The translations under genes were made by a program, and so were the position numbers. A stretch of 64,000 nt of DNA from Phorcus lineatus (lineage: Eukaryota; Mollusca; Gastropoda; Trochida; Trochidae). The DNA lies in NCBI GenBank assembly GCA_921293015.1, contig OV121084.1:51619864-51683863 (forward strand), given 5' to 3'. Shown piece after piece: positions 22,301-36,300 of this stretch; positions within the stretch are counted from its first letter, which is position 1; each line of letters starts with the position of its first letter. The notes under the pieces were generated by a model, which saw nothing but the letters and a program-made list of their open reading frames with translations, searched no databases and was not told where the DNA came from.

Positions 22301-25300
22301 TATGGGGATCTTGCATATTCATCAATACCTTGAATATGTGTCTGAAAGACAAATGACTAAATCCCTTGCAAAAAAGTCAATACCAAATTTTGTTCTTGTT
22401 GTTGCGTGATTTGTATAAAAAGTAAATATTCTAAAACCATGTACCTGGCTCTAATTATAAAACAGTTATTAAGGATCTCAATGTGATAGTTGTGTACTTT
22501 ATCTTTTAAACAATAGGACGATGATAAATAATATAATCATTTTGATAAACAGCGGTAGGTTTAAATCAATTTTATAGATTAAGATTTAATTGGAATTAGA
22601 TAAAGAGTTACCAGTCTCGCAGAGTTCTCCAGTGTAACCCCTTTGACAAATGCACGTGAAACCATTAACGTTGTCCTGACACGTCCCATGTTCACACGGC
22701 GAGGCAGCACAATCATCTATATCTGGTGTAGAACATTAGAAAAATTAACCTTTGCAGCAATCAAGGTGAATTTATATATACACCGTATTAAATACTTTTT
22801 TATCAGTTGATCAAAATCGAGAAATAACAATTAGGGGTTTGTATGGCATGTTTTTCTCGGACCTGTCTCACAAACTTCTCCAGTGAAACCTGGCTGACAG
22901 CTACAGGTAAAACCATCAACATCGTCCACACAGGATCCGTGAACACATGGCGAACTGACACACTCGTCGATGTCTGATGTCATGTAAAAATGAAGGGAAC
23001 AATAAACACATCTTTGATATCTTTTATAGATGAAATGGTATTGATTACTTTTATATTTCATAAAATATTCCTTTTACAAATCATAAAAAAAGAAGAAATA
23101 ATTTTGGCCCAGACATAAGTTTTTTAATGCCTGACTTTATGTATCTGAATTAAATTGGCATAAAGACTAATGGATTTAGCATTATCGCAAACTTATCCAG
23201 TGTAAACCTCTGTAAATATTCAAAATGGTATCTACTACAAATCTGCATCACTTTGAAATGCCTTTTGCACATAAAAAAAGAAACAATTTCAGGCAAAGTT
23301 TACTGACCTGTCTCACAATCATCTCCCGTGAAACCCGGCTTACAGCTGCAGGTGAAACCATCAACACCGTCCATACATGTCCCATGAACACATGGCGAGC
23401 TCTCACACTCGTTTATGTCTGACGTTATGCAAAAAAATCAAATAAAAACTTGAATCATCAGCTTTAAATTTCGTTTTTTTTTCAAAGAATGTCGTCAGTA
23501 GTCATATTAAAATACATTTGATTAATAAATAAATAATAGCATGAATAACATAATTCGAAAGGACAATAAAAAGAGAGAACTATCAAGTGAAAATCCAGTT
23601 GACAAGTGAAACCATCGACAACTTCTCTCAATATCTTCACATCTCTTCAATCGATAGTGCATGATAATTGCAAACAGACACTTTTGAAGTCCAAATGATT
23701 TCAGATTATTCCTATAAATAAAACCATTTTGTCTTGGTACCTTTATTGTACATTGACGTATCGAGCAATAATAAGCGACCTCCTTACCAGACCTCTACAG
23801 TGCAAACCTTATTCACAAGTAAATGGGAAATCACTTACATGCTAAGTGTCAACATGGCGATAAAGCAAATAAATTGAAGTTTGATTTTCGTTACATTCGT
23901 TTTAAGTGTATGGAAAGAATAAGTCTTTGTTGTTCAAAACGATTCTAAAGTATTCTTATGTCTGAAACAATTTTCCATTGAACACATTAATTTCATATAA
24001 ACATGAACAATAAACACAGACCTGTTTGACAGACCTCGCCAGTGAAACCAGCCTGGCAATTGCAGATAAAACCGCTGATCTTGTCCTCGCATGTTCCGTG
24101 TAGACATGGTGAACTGACACATTCATCAATATCTAGGAAAGAGGGCATTTTGAATGAAGCATGTATACTGAATTTCATTTACACCAACAGTTTGACTTCA
24201 CTCTGTTCGGAGGGGTAAAAGTAATAAATTTGTTTGTTTTGCTGAAACGGGAAGACCGAGTTCTCGTGCCGGTAGAGGCACTGTTTCGAAACTTCAATAC
24301 TCGACATGGGTTGCTTATTATCAATTAAACAGCTGATATTAAGAAGTCGATTAACTAACATCCTTAACATGAAAATGATTGTGGACAGTTCTAATCCTTA
24401 TGTTTTCGTTATTTATCTATTTATTAAAGAGCTGACAGTTCCTAAACACATCTGACTTTAAAAAGCCACTCCCATTTGATCGCAAAGTATTGATTGTTAC
24501 CAAAAATACACATTTTAAAGCTTGTTGGTTTTTTACAGTGACATTATGAAGGTAGAACGTCGCGATTATGATAGAAAATCGGACAGTGGCGCGCGTCAAA
24601 AAGTCAAACGTAATTTTGGAGACTTATCTAAAACAGCCAGGAAGGCAGTTGATAGCGTTTGTTAGGTTATATAACTAGTATCCATGTATATTGGACGTGA
24701 TATCTACCCTCTGTGCATTTATAAGGCTGTTTTTAGATTTTTCATGGAAAAACAGTATATATCATATATATGTCTTTTCGACATGAAAAGTTAAGATGTT
24801 TTGATTTCATATCACCATATATGACATTTAGGTTCGTATCAAAGGTAAATAATATGTTATAAAAATCACTGAGTGGCTCTAAGTTATTACTAGAAAATTA
24901 GGTTTAGATATCTTTAGTTAGTTATAACAATACTTGTAACCATTTTTGGTAAATAAAAAGTTAACCTTTACACTGAACTACCTGCTCAAAGAATTTTTCA
25001 AATCCCGTCATATAGATCACGCGCGAACAGAGCGATTTAAACGATACAAGACAAGACACTCAAACAAGAATTTTTGGGAATGATGTAGAACTTAATGCCA
25101 AACTTTATAATTGAGTCAGCTGAGAATAACCCAGAGTGTTTATAAGATACGCTTTTACGTTTCCACTCTACATTTCTATCTGAATGAATTAATTTTTGCA
25201 AAGTTTCAAGAAAAATCTGAATATCTAAAAACAATAAATGGATTCGATACTCGCCTGTATCACAAAGTTCCCCGGTATACCCAGGTGAACATCTGCAGGT

Positions 25301-27290
25301 GAAACCATCAATTTTGTCTTCACAAGTTCCGTGAACACATGGTGAACTGGCGCATTCGTCTATATCTAGCAACAGACCAAAAGCGAATACACATTGGAAG
25401 GATAAATCTGGTTGATGTGAACATCAAATTATTATCTGATACAACAAATATTTTTCCTTTCTGAAATTCTCATAATTGCAAAACAATGTTGTAATATACA
25501 GTTTTTAACAATTTGTCTACGACCAATCGGATCCTGACCAAAAATGAATGACAAAGGAGATGACCGAATCCTTTGTTCTCACCTGTTTGACAGTTGCTCC
25601 CCGTGTACCCGACTGTGCAGGTACAGTTGTAAGCGTTCACGGTATCGGTACATTGACCACCGTTACGACATGGGTCACTCAGACATTCATCTATATCTAT
25701 ATATGAACAAAGGTCACAATAAACATACAATAAATATAAAAATTATTGTTACATGATATTCGTTCTAAATTTTCAAGTAATGTAACAAACTGTAAATTCT
25801 TATAAGAATAGGGATAGTTGATGTTTTATGCTCTTGTTGAACTTAACGGCGGAGCAAAACTTGAAATGTGTTTACAATTTTGGCAACAGCTTCATCAACA
25901 ACTAACATGACGGGTGACAAATGTCTAGGTTAGTATCGCCTACCCATGAAAATGTTGTGAAGTTGTGATCATAGTTTAGCATGACAAATAGTTTAAAGTC
26001 ATGAACGTGTATAAAAATGTCAAAAATGTCACTAGTGTTATTTTGTCAAAGAGTCCTATCTTTTGCTAAAAGGTACAGTTTTATTAATAACTGGTTCAGT
26101 ATACTGACATTTAAACGATTTCAGACATTATTTTCGATCGAAAACCGGACAATGTAGCGATTAATGCGCTAGTGAGTAAAACGTAATGTTGGAGTTTTTT
26201 TCTATAGCAGGCGAAGAGAAACGTTATATTGGATTCGTCATATAAATGTGGGAAATAAATGACGTAAATTTCGAATTTGAGGTTAAGAAAGGCATTTGTT
26301 CCATTATCAATAAAAACATGTAAATTTCATAATTTTAGTTTTTGAATGAATATACGATTTTAGTTAGTATATAATTTTTTTACAATCTGTACATATACAA
26401 TATAGTATTTTGGCACTTATCAAAGCCAAAGATAATTTCAAGAAAGTACTGAAATTTTTTCAACACATATGGTACCATCTGTTATCATATACAAGACGTT
26501 AATGTTTTTTCCCCTCTAATGTCTAAAAAACCCAACTCCATTTATGATAAACGGAGGTAAGTTTGTTTACCTCGACGATTGAAGTTTTTTTTACATTTAT
26601 ATACATGGTTATCGGAAAATTTGTTGAATACATGTTTGATAGTATATATATAATATCATACACAAGTGATTTTCAATTTCTACACATTTTGATAAAAAAT
26701 GTGTACTTTAAATACAGTCGCTTACATTAATTGCTTCAAATTTTTCTTGTGTTTTCTTTATGGTACATGTAATGCATTTAATTGAAGAAGTTATTTGGAG
26801 GTCCGTTTTTTAATTTTTTATTTAGAAAACAATTTACATTTTCGATTTTCGAATACTGACTCGGGGCGAAGCCAATATTCAATATTTAACCAAAAACATT
26901 TTCAAGGAAAGAAACCGAGTTTGATGCGAAGCCGAGAATGTCCCGTTTCTACCAACATGTAACCCTGCCCGGAAAATATATAAACGCCTCCAAATAACCA
27001 CCTTAGACGTCGACATTACCTCGAGAAACCTACGTCAAATCATGCAGTAAACTGAGGTTATGGTCGGTTACCAAGTAAAAACACATCAGAACAATGTATA
27101 AAGCTCCAGAAATGAAGGCTAAGAATAATGTAAGGATGTTTATGTTTGTAATTTAGCTAACCAGTGATATAGATCAGAAGAATATACAGATGATCGGGTT
27201 ACCGACCGTCACATACGATAAATGGCCAGAGGTGTTGCTTCCCTGCCTGCTGCTGCTGCTACTACTACTACTAATAATAATAATAATTAA

Positions 27291-27362
<72 letters not shown>

Positions 27363-30300
27363 AATGATAATAATGATAATAGAAATAATCGTCTTCGTCT
27401 CCATCGTTGTTATGATCATCATCATTATTTTTTAAATTATTACCTGTCTGACAAGCGTGTCCAGTATATCCTGGTTTGCAGAGACAGGTGTAAGCGTTGA
27501 TGTCATCGATACACGATCCACCATTCTCACAGGGCGAGCTCTCACACTCGTTGATATCTGGGAATTCAGCAAAATATAAACTTGTGAATGAATTATCGTA
27601 ATGAGATATTTAGGTGTTTTCGATTTACTGAGTGGAAAGATATGTGTACTCTATAAATGGACAAATTATTATTATATATCATCATTATAATTATTTTATC
27701 ATTATCTAGCAGATCTCATATAGCACCTCCGTCACAGTCGCGTCCACTGTAGCCAGGTAGACAGGTACACAGGAAGCTGTTGATCTGATCAGTACAGGAA
27801 CCCCCGTGTTTACATGGGAAACTAGCACACTCATCGATGTCTGGAAACAAACATGAAAACTTTTGGTAATCATATTTAGATGTTGTTTCATAAAACTAAT
27901 ATCAGCTATCAGTATCTTACTTTCAACGATTCAGGTCAGCATTAGGTCCCTCTTAGGTGACTGAACCTCTCGCTGAATTTAAAAGTAAGTGGTCGTACTA
28001 AAAGTTAAGATACATACACGGCATTCATTTCAAAATTTTGGATGAATACTTGACTCCTCACAATTGTGTCGTCAGAACAGAACTATGACTGTTGTTTGCT
28101 TAACTTTAATATATGTGTACATGTTTCAAAATATCAAATACTGCTCTAATAAACAGACAATAAATCCTCCCTGAAAACAGGAGATAGGTTCACACTTGCC
28201 ACCGTTTTGAGTCTTGGTGTTCATTTAACGTTACGTTTTGAAACGATTTATAAGTCCTTGTGAAAATAGAAGATGAAATATCTCAATCATTGTCAATATG
28301 TGATAAGTGGAACATACTTAACCGTGTATTGTATTGTACTGAATATATTCTAGATAGATTACCTGTCTGACAGGAAGATCCCGTGTAGCCAGGTAGACAG
28401 TGACAGCGGTATGCGTTGATAAGATCCTCACAGGTAGCGTTATTCTGACAAGGTCGGCTAATACATTCATCAGTATCTGAAATACAGGGTTCCACTATGA
28501 GTGACAAAAACGTGCTGCAATACGTCATTTTAAGTGAGCTTCGTTCAAATTAACCCTATCCAATTATGACACTATATATTGCAATATAAGAAAGGACCCT
28601 AACCAGGTGGAATAAATAAATAACCACACAGCTTATTCATTGACATTTGTTTCATTTAGAAAACATACAAACATACGTTATTTAAAACAATATTTAAGTT
28701 AAAATCATATGAATGCATTCTGAAATGAAAATATTGAACCTTCTTCACAATGTAAACCATTGTAACCAGGCATACAGCTGCAGTTGTAGGAGTTGACCAG
28801 ATCTGTGCAAGTTCCGGAATGTTCACATGGGTCACTGCTGCATTCGTCGACATCTGGAGAATATGGCATTACCAAGGGAATTATCTGATTTAAATAATTA
28901 AATTAATTTTAATACCTTCTTGACAGTTTGAACCACTATAACCAGGCACACAGCTGCAGCTGTAGGAGTTGACCAGATCTGTACATGTTCCAGAATGTTG
29001 ACATGGAACACTGCTACATTCATCAATGTCTGAAACATTGGATTTGACTGGAATTTACTCTGTTCCAGAGAGTCAGATATATTTTACCTAGACACAAAAA
29101 TAGAATAGATGAAGCACTGCATTTTCTAAATCTAAAGGTTTGTAGGATCAAACAATCCATATCAAATATAAGTTTTCACAAAAGTGAATTAAATTTTTCA
29201 GAAAAAAAAGACAAGTTTTTGGGTATCGTCCCTTAGATCGATATAAAATACAATATGCAATTATAATATACAATATATACAAAATGGTTTTAGCGGCCTT
29301 TGTGGTCCTCATGAGACGAAAGTGCCATCTAATCTCCCATTTCCAATCAGTTAGGGAATCCGAACAAATCTCAGCTAACTACTTGTTAAATTGTTTTAGA
29401 CACTTATACTAAGAGGCATAATTAGTTTTGATCTGCGTTTTTCTGCAGTATTAATTCTTTTATATGTGTCTTCTTATTTCCAGTTTTGACACGGATCACT
29501 GCTGCATTCGTCAATGTCTGTACGAAAGAAACAAATAATATCTCCAAAGGGAATTAAGAAGTGATACATCATCTTCATAAAAATAATTGACGATGTTTTA
29601 GGGTATATGCTAACTCCGGTAACTTTGAAGTATTTCTTTCAAATGTAGTCATACAGGATTGAGGAACATATACAGTCAAATTTGCGTGTTTCTATATTGA
29701 ACTTCTAGTTACTATTTTCTACTATTTTCTTCAGCGAAGTGACGAGTGAGAAATATAAAAATGACACAAAATTATAACCTGTTTCACAATCAGCTCCGGT
29801 ATATCCAGGCAAACAGCTGCAGCTGTAGGAGTTCACCAGATCTGTGCAAGTTCCGGAATGTTGACATGGATCACTGCTGCATTCGTCAATATCTGAAAGA
29901 AAGAAACAAATAAAGTATCTTAAGGGCATTTATAATTGATGTATAAGAAAAGCAAGAATTTCTTGAAATCATTTCCATATAGAGACGCGAGTATTTGGAG
30001 TATATGCAAACTCCGGTAACTTTTGAAGTATTTCTTTAAATCTACTCACGCAGGAATAATGAACCAATCAGAACAACACATACCGTCAAAGTCGCGTCTT
30101 TTTATATCTAACTTCTAATGTAAATACTATTTTCTTCAGTGTAGTTTCGAATGGGAAATAAAAAAAATCACATGAAATAATAACCTGTTTCACAATCAAC
30201 TCCTGTATACCCAGGCAAACAGCTGCAGCTGTAGGAGTTGACCAGATCTGTACAAATGCCAGAGTGTTGACATGGATCACTGCTACATTCGTCAATATCT

Positions 30301-33300
30301 GAAACATGGTGTTGACCATAACAGATAAAATAAATTGCTTCAATGATGTGCACAAGGGACTTAAACTCTTCATTGACCGAAAAGTGCTATACGCGATACA
30401 CAAACAAACAACTTCTACCTTTATAAACGTACGACACCGCTAACATGAGCTCCAGAAAAAATAGACACAAGGGGAAAGATTCTTCTATTTACAAACTATG
30501 AAGACATTATTATCATATTCGTGACAGAACAAATTCAATAATTTGCTCTTGTTATTATGATGACTTAAATATTGATGCCAATTCTCTCCAAAAAAGCTAG
30601 CTCCATCGATAATTCCTTTAATATTAAGACCTCTGATGTTACACAAGGTGTTCTCGGGCTTCCGATAGGTTCCCCTAATGGCAAACTATTGCAACATAAA
30701 CTACCTTGCAATATTTCAGCCAAAGAAAAAACTGCATGTATAGATAATAATGTTTGTTGTCATACAGTCTTATACAATTATGCAGTTGTTGAATAAGGCA
30801 AATGCGTTCCCTAAAGAAGACAAAGAGTGCATATTTGAATAAAGTGTCTTAATATTAAGCACGCAGAAATAACTGAGGCAGCTTAAATGATTCCACAAAT
30901 AAGTCGGATTGCATCAAACCAGGCTTCTACATTTCTAGTCCGAGATATACTCCTATTACGACAAGAGTTGTCTAGGAATTTATAAATAGCAGTGCTACCT
31001 CTCTAGGGAGAGATTGATCGATGCCACAAATCAAGCATATTTCGAAGTTAGATTTAATCAAGACAAGACGGAAATATAATGTAATCAAGAAAGCCTTAGC
31101 AAAGTAAAAACATTTAACATCCGTCATTGTCGCTGTCGCGCCCGCCGACTGGTATACAATTTAAAAGACAACTTTATCATATAATACGAAAGAACTTAAA
31201 TCAATTACAAACCAAAACTTAAAACAAACAGTGGAAACTAAAAAGCCTTTTCTAAGAAAATGAACCTACCTCCGTCACAGTCGCGTCCACTGTAGCCAGG
31301 TAGACAGGTACACAAGAAGCTGTTGATCTGATCAGTACAGGAACCCCCGTGTTTACAGGGGGAACTAGCACACTCATCGATGTCTGGAAACCAAAAAAAA
31401 AGTATCTTGGGGCACACATTTAATAGATAATGATTCAATGCAATTCATGTCGATATACTTTTATACATCAAATTTTGAATAATATTATCCTTGAGGTAAA
31501 TAAATCGGAAAGGTTACTGTTAACGACATTTTTCAGCACGACGCAAATCTTCTTTGTCTACAAGTTCAGTGTTTTATTGTTGTGTTATGCGTGGACATGT
31601 GGTGACATATCTATAAGCACTGTGCTTGATGTGAAACGTTTTTGAACATTTGGATTAATATGTTTTTTGCATTTATGGCAGTTGTTGATTTAGTTACAAT
31701 GGTTGATTACACTATCAGCTATGTCAGAACACAATGGTTATTGTTGCCAAAGAAGACTCAATATTCTCTTATGCAGAAGAATGAAATTGCAATATGTCAA
31801 AATAATTTCGAGGGGTTATAATCAATAAACGATTTATATGAGTTGACCAGATCTGTGCAAGTTCCGGAATGTTCACGTGGATCACTGCTGCATTCGTCAA
31901 TATCTGAAAGACAGGGCACAATATTGACATACGGAAAAGCCACTTTGGTATTCCATTAGATATTGTGTAAAATTCGACTTTGATACCTTCTTGACAGTTT
32001 GAACCAGTATAACCGGGCACACAGCTGCAGTTGTAAGAGTTGACCAGATCTGTGCATATTCCGGAATGTTCACATGGATCACTGCTGCATTCGTCAATAT
32101 CTGAAAGACAGGGCACAATATTGACATACGGAAAAGCCACTTTGGTATTCCATTAGATATTGTGTAAAATTCGACTTTGATACCTTCTTGACAGTTTGAA
32201 CCAGTATAACCGGGCACACAGCTGCAGTTGTAGGAGTTGACCAGATCTGTGCATGTTCCGGAATGTTCACATGGGTCACTGCTGCATTCGTCAATATCTG
32301 GAAGACATGGCACAATAATATAAACATGTTACCAAGCCAATTTGATAATCAATTGTTTATTGAGTAAAGGTCTATCGAAATACCTTCTTGACAGTTTGAA
32401 CCAGTATAACCGGGCACACAGCTGCAGTTGTAAGAGTTGACCAGATCTGTGCATGTTCCGGAATGTTCACATGGATCACTGCTGCATTCGTCAATATCTG
32501 AAAGACAGGGCACAATATTGACATACGGAAAAGCCACTTTGGTATTCCATTAGATATTGTGTAAAATTCGACTTTGATACCTTCTTGACAGTTTGAACCA
32601 GTATAACCGGGCACACAGCTGCAGTTGTAGGAGTTGACCAGATCTGTGCATGTTCCGGAATGTTCACATGGGTCACTGCTGCATTCGTCAATATCTGGAA
32701 GACATGGCACAATAATATAAACATGTTACCAAGCCAATTTGATAATCAATTGTTTATTGAGTAAAGGTCTATCGAAATACCTTCTTGACAGTTTGAACCA
32801 GTATAACCGGGCACACAGCTGCAGTTGTAGGAGTTGACCAGATCTGTGCATGTTCCGGAATGTTCACATGGGTCACTGCTGCATTCGTCAATATCTGGAA
32901 GACATGGCACAATAATATAAACATGTTACCAAGCCAATTTGATAATCAATTGTTTATTGAGTAAAGGTCTATCGAAATACCTTCTTGACAGTTTGAACCA
33001 GTATAACCGGGCACACAGCTGCAGTTGTAGGAGTTGACCAGATTTGTGCAAGTTCTGGAATGTTCACATGGGTCACTGCTGCATTCGTCAATATCTGGAG
33101 AATATGGCATTACCGTCATCTAATCAGCCAATAAGGGAATTATCTGATTTAAATCATTAAAGTTAATTTTAATACCTTCTTGACAGTTTGAACCAGTATA
33201 ACCAGGCACACAGCTGCAGTTGTAGGAGTTGACCAGATTTGTACATGTTCCAGAATGTTCACATGGATCACTGCTGCATTCGTCGACATCTGAAAGAAAC

Positions 33301-36300
33301 ATGATACATAGATGATGTCAGTAAGACCTTTATACATAGCTTAAAACGAGAATGACAAAGCTAATGTTATGAATAGAATTTGATTTCAAGTCGTGTCATT
33401 CTTTGTTTTTCATTACTTTTATACTCCCGAAATGTTGACAAGACTGGTTACTGCTGCCTATTTCGACATCTGAGAAACGAAAATGAGGTTGCCTTTTGAA
33501 AATACATCAGACGGGTCAAGACAAATGGCCTAGACAGATTAAAGTTATTGCTTTGCTCAGGGAACTAAACTGCCCACTGACCGACAGGTTTACGTTGATG
33601 CACAAACAAACTAAGAATTATTTTCTATTTAGAGCAATACATCATTAAAACAATGACCTATTTTACAAGGCGTCCCCATATAACCCTTGCAGACATGAGC
33701 AGCAGAATGTCCTGACTCAATTTAAATTCACTGAGGGACAGGGATCAATTTCGAAGACAACATTATTATTTCAAAAAACGAAACAACTTCACCAGAAATA
33801 ACGTGCTATTGGTATTGTTAGGACCTAGATATCGATGCCATAAATATATTACATTTACTCAAACACTGGAAACTAGGAAACCTTTGTTGAGTTAATAAAA
33901 ATTCACCTCCGTCACAATCGCGGCCACTGTAGCCAGGTAGACAGGTACACAGGAAGCTGTTGATCTCATCAGTACAGGAACCCCCGTGTTTACAGGGGGA
34001 ACTAGCACACTCATCGATGTCTGGAAACAAACATGAAAACCTTGAGGCACAGCTTGAATAGTTCAATAGATTCAAAGTTGATCAATGTTGATATGCATTT
34101 TCACAACAAACATTGAATCATTTGAAACTTGAGGCAAATGAATTGATAAGGTTACTAATTCCGACAATTTCCAGCGAAAGGCAAAATCTAGTGATAGGCT
34201 CAGTGTTCAAGTGTGGGACAGCTACTAAGTTTTCCGACTCACATGGCACATGTTTTGATCTATTTATTGTGACTGTGCTTGTTTGAAAAAGTGGGTTTGA
34301 TTTTCAACATTAAAGCTAATGTATTTATCGCGAATTTTGACAGTTTATGATTTTACGCTATCAGTCAATGTCATTCCACAATGGTATATGGGCCCGAAGA
34401 AGACTACATATTCTGTTAAGTACGAGGAGATTCTCACTCAACCAACGAGAACGTCCCCTAAAACGAGAATTTGCTTTTGAGAAAACCATTGAAACCATAA
34501 AATCGATGACATCTTGAAATTGAATGTGTTGATATTAATTAACCAACTATTGAATAATATTTCGGTTCTTTATCAGATATGTTGATATTTGATAAAGCAA
34601 CTTTAATAAACTTTATACAACTAGTCTATGTGGTATTTAAATGGACCTTCGAGTGCTAGAGAGGCGCTCACCTTCTTGACAGTTTGAACCAGTATACCCA
34701 GGCGCACATGTGCAGTTGTAGGAGTTGACCAGATCTGTGCAAGTTCCGGAATGTTCACATGGGTCACTGCTGCATTCGTCGATGTCTGACAAAGACAGAC
34801 AAACAAACGTCAGGGAAGTAGACCTAATGCTAACATGTCTCGATGTGGTGTCAATGATCAGGACATTGTATCCTTCAACCTAATATGTATGTGTGTTTTA
34901 GAATTGTAAGTTTTTATTGATCAAAATAGTCCCTGGATAAGAGCGATTATTGTTGTTGATTGTTGGTATGTATTGAGGTGACACCAATGAGTAACGACTG
35001 GCTAGCGAACCATGTCATTGGTGGTACTGCACTTTAGTTCAATGAAGCAATGCACCGAAACTGTATTGAATGTATAACAGTTCTTTACTGCAGATAAAAT
35101 TGAAGAGCCGCTGCAGGGATTCGAACCGCGGACCTCTCTATCCCAAGCCGAATGCGCTAACCAGTGCCATATCTTGCCCCCGAATATGTGGTGAAAGTGT
35201 TTCTTATACCTTTTTCACAATCAACTCCAGCATAACCAGGCATACAGCTGCAGTTGTAGGAGTTGACCAGATCCGAGCATGTTCCGGAATGTTGACAAGG
35301 TTCACTGCTACATTCGTCAATATCTGAATCATGGTGAGACACCGATGAACATCACCTTATAAAATCATTTGTCAAAGACGAAACATTGACGATTATTTGA
35401 TATTACTAGCTCTTCATAAGATCGGATACCTTTCTCGCAATCGACCCCAGCATAACCAAGCAAACAGCTACAACTGTAGGAGTTAATCAGATCTGTGCAA
35501 GTTCCGGAATGTTGACATGGATCACTGCTGCAATCGTCGATTTCTCATGCAACCCTCGGTAACGACGGATAAGGGCTACCTTAGCACTAAGAAGTTTTTG
35601 TGAAAATAGACACAGATTAAACCGGTAAACCCAGGCACACAACTACAGCTGAAGGAGTTGATACCATTCATGCATGTTCCGTTGTGTTCGCACTGATTAT
35701 TGCTACATTCGTTGATATCTAATATCATAATAAGTAGAGAATTTGTCAACAGTTAAAAAATTTCTGTGAGAAATGGCAATAATACTTTTTAGTAGTTTGT
35801 AAAAACGATTTCTTCAGTAAGAATATCATCCAAGATTTTTTAAATAAAGACCACCACCACTAACCACACCAAATAGCAAAGGAACATTCTGTAAAAGCAA
35901 AATTACTCTTTTGAAAAAGAACTAATTTTTTTTATCAAAGCGCCACTCCCGACATGATAACAGTGTCATCAGAGCAACTATTTCCTAAAATAAACGTTCC
36001 AAAAACATATAGTTTGAGACTATGCAATAAATATATATTAAAGAAGAAGGGAAGCCTTTTACAGAAATTAGTATACCGACATACATTTCAACACCAAATG
36101 CCAAACTCCATACCTGTCTCGCATATCTCTCCAGTGAAACCAGGCACACATGAACAGTTGAAGTCGTTAACGAGGTCGTTACATGTCCCGCCGTTTTCAC
36201 AGATAACAGCTGCACACTCGTCTATGTCTGTGGAAAGAGCTTATTTGTTCCAAGTCTTAATCGATATATGCGGTTAGGGTTGAAACTGTGTTTGTATCAA

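Larger units (their letters stand above)
25697..27443. other. Long intron between EGF exons 30 and 31
   Basis: 1.7 kb, strongly AT-rich, with a foldback element and a trinucleotide tract (listed separately). No EGF remnant recognised. Confidence 0.6.
31904..33175 (-). repeat. Tandemly duplicated EGF exon-intron units
   Basis: Unit starts at 31987, 32184, 32384, 32581, 32781 and 32981 are spaced 197 or 200 bp. Two intron types of about 83 and 86 bp are each near-identical among copies ('tggtattccattagatattg' type at 31904, 32101, 32498; 'accaagccaatttgataatc' type at 32298, 32695, 32895). Confidence 0.9.

Noticed and set aside
27174..27435. Open frames of poly-Ile and poly-Met
   Set aside because: Produced by the trinucleotide microsatellite.
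31839..33289. Regular repeats with similar spacers, superficially CRISPR-like
   Set aside because: The repeats are 114-nt EGF exons and the 'spacers' are near-identical introns in a eukaryotic gene.
30086..33337. Open frames reading [18 protein letters not shown] protein
   Set aside because: Shifted reading of the EGF exons; EGF frame keeps six cysteines and splice phases.
35094..35170. tRNA gene
   Set aside because: A- and B-box-like sequence but no convincing acceptor or anticodon stem; fits a SINE head better.
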